This document shows, piece by piece, positions 62,267 through 64,000 of a DNA stretch of 64,000 bases. Every line of letters starts with the position of its first letter. Positions within the stretch are counted from its first letter, which is position 1. The position numbers and the translations under genes were made by a program. The notes beneath the pieces are model-generated. The model had not been told where the DNA came from and did not search any database. It was given only the letters and a program-made list of their open reading frames with translations. Origin of the DNA: Xestospongia bergquistia (lineage: Eukaryota > Porifera > Demospongiae > Haplosclerida > Petrosiidae); NCBI GenBank assembly GCA_963965975.1, contig OZ014418.1:4476775-4540774 (forward strand). The letters run 5' to 3'.

Positions 62267-64000
62267 ACTTACTAAACTGTTAATATCAGTTTAAATAGTT
62301 AGTCCCATAGAGTCCTTTAGAATGAGCAGTTTACTTTGTAAAAATTACTCAATAGTCTAAACCTTCTAAATTCTTTAAATTAAGGACTTTAGAGTGTTAA
62401 TGCAAACGAACTTACTAAACTGTTAATAACAGTTTATTTAGTTAGTTTCATAGAGTCCTTTAGACTGGCAAGTTTACTATATAAACTTCATTGAATACTC
62501 TAAACCTTCTAAACTCTTTAATTTAAAGACTTTAGAGTGTTAATGCAAACCAACTTACTGAACTGTTAATAGCAGTTTATTTCTTTAGTCCCATAGAGTC
62601 CTTTAGAATGTGCAGTTTACTTTATAAACTTTACTCAATAGTCTAAACCTTCTAAATTCTTTAACTTAAAGACTATCGAGTGTAAATGCAAACCAACTTA
62701 CTGAACTGTTAATAGCAGTTTATTACTTTAGTCCCATTGAGTCCTTTAGAATGAGCAGTTTACTTTATAAACTTTACTCAATAGTCTAAACATTCTAAAT
62801 TCTTTAAATTAAAGACTTTAGAGTGTTAATGCAAACCAACTTACTAAACTGTTCATAGCAGTTTGTTTAGTTAGTCCCATAGAGTCCTTTAGAACTATCA
62901 GTTTACTTTATAAACTTTACTCAATAGTTTAAACCTTCTAAAGTCTTTAAATTAAAGACTTCAGAGTGTTAATGCAAACCAACTTACTAAACTGTTATTA
63001 GCAGTTTAATTAGTTAGTCCCATAGAGCCCTTTAGAATGAGCAGTTTATTTTATGAAATTTACTCAATAGTCTAAACCTTCTAAAGTCTTTAAATTAAAG
63101 GCTTTAGAGTGTTAATGCAAACCAACTTACTAAACTGTTAACAGCAGTTTATTTAAGTAGTTTCATAGAGTCCTTTAGACTGAGCTTTTTACTTTATAAA
63201 ATTCACTCAATAGTCTAAACCTTCTAAAGTCTCTAAATTAAAAACTTTAGAGTGTTAATGCAAACCAACTTACTAAACTCTTAATAGCAGTTTACTTCTT
63301 TAGTCCCATAGAGTCCTTTAAACTGAGCAGTTTACTTTATAAACTTTACTCAATAGTCTCAACATTCTAAAATCTTTAAATTAAAGACTTTAGAGTGTTA
63401 ATGCAAACCAACTTACTAAACTGTTAATAGCAGTTTATTTCTTTAGTCCCATAGAGTCCTTTAGACTGATCGGTTTACTTTATAAACATTACTCAACTGT
63501 TTAAAACTTCTAAAGTCTTTAAATTAAAGACTTTATAGTGTTGATGCAAACCAACCTACTAAACTGTTAATAGCAGTTTATTTAGTTAGTCCCATAGAGT
63601 CCTTTAGACCTTTCAGTTTACTTCACAAACTTCACTCAATAGTCTAATCCTTCTAAAGTCTTTAAATTAAGACTTTAAAGGGTTAATGCAAACCAACTTA
63701 CTAAACTAGAAATAGCAGTTAATTTAGTTATCCCCATAGTGTCCTTTAGAACTATCAGTTTACCTTACAAACTTCACTCAATAGTCTAAAGCTTCTAAAG
63801 TCTTTAATTTAAAGACTTTTAAGTGTTAATGCAAACCAACTTACTAAACTGTTGACAGCAGTTTATTTAGTTAGTTTCATAGAGCCCTTTAGACTGAGCT
63901 GTTTACTTTATAAACTTCACTCAATACTCTGAACCTTCTCAAGTCTTTAAATTAAAGACTTTAGAGCGTTAATGCAAACAAACTTACTAAACTGTTAATA

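Larger units (their letters stand above)
50310..64000 (-). repeat. 143-bp satellite array, reversed, subfamily B
   Basis: From about 50,310 every unit is the reverse complement of the forward type (GTTAGTCCCATAGAGTCC, GTGTTAATGCAAACCAAC). The linker is always the B form. There are about 80 units, interrupted by three insertions (52932-53289, 53955-54450, 60257-61266). The array continues past the window end, so its full length is unknown. Confidence 0.95.

Noticed and set aside
23957..64000. Regular repeats that could suggest a CRISPR array
   Set aside because: The units are contiguous 143-bp tandem copies with no unique spacers, and the context is eukaryotic.

Overview
The window reads as nuclear DNA from an invertebrate animal, most likely a demosponge of the Amphimedon type. 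The basis is very AT-rich sequence, short spliceosomal introns (GT..AG, often 50-400 bp), a metazoan RBM22 gene, a NACHT/NLR-like relic, SLC15-like transporter relics and a multi-pass membrane protein family with a large ectodomain. The species is an inference; no database was searched.

Left third (1-23.9 kb). One gene looks intact: RBM22, a spliceosomal RNA-binding protein, on the + strand in nine visible exons at 1485-3995; its N-terminal exon is not visible. The rest is a graveyard of recognisable but broken copies. In order these are: an NLR (NACHT) relic; a Ty3/gypsy integrase relic abutting a relic of an integrase-core (rva_4-like) protein; the C-terminal end of ATG2 with intron structure kept but stops in frame; a homeobox 3' exon with three nonsense codons; two rearranged fragments plus one long damaged copy of a Cys-rich multi-pass membrane protein; two damaged SLC15/POT transporters; and a partial ATP synthase OSCP gene (ATP5PO-like) with an odd last exon. 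A perfect 30-bp inverted repeat and a (TA)n/(CATA)n microsatellite lie near 20.1-20.5 kb.

Right two thirds (about 23.96 kb to the window end). This is a satellite array of a ~143-bp unit, roughly 180 forward copies followed by about 80 copies in reverse orientation. Each unit is built of dyads, including a 27-nt near-perfect palindrome. The array has at least two subfamilies: type A at about 24.0-44.3 kb and again at 49.6-50.3 kb, and type B at about 44.3-49.6 kb and throughout the reversed part. There are higher-order repeats of about 429 bp (3 units), 1.0 kb (7 units) and 1.13 kb (8 units). The orientation flips near 50,310, inside the palindromic AAACTG..CAGTTT segment. The array runs off the window.

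Three insertions interrupt only the reversed part. Two are copies of one hAT-like DNA transposon: a 358-bp MITE-like derivative at 52932-53289 and a 1,010-bp copy with transposase remnants at 60257-61266. They lie in opposite orientations, each with a 5-bp target duplication. The third is a ~496-bp unrelated segment at 53955-54450.

Taken together, a dense pseudogene cluster beside a long dyad-rich satellite of about nucleosome length looks like pericentromeric or heterochromatic DNA. That reading is inference and is testable.
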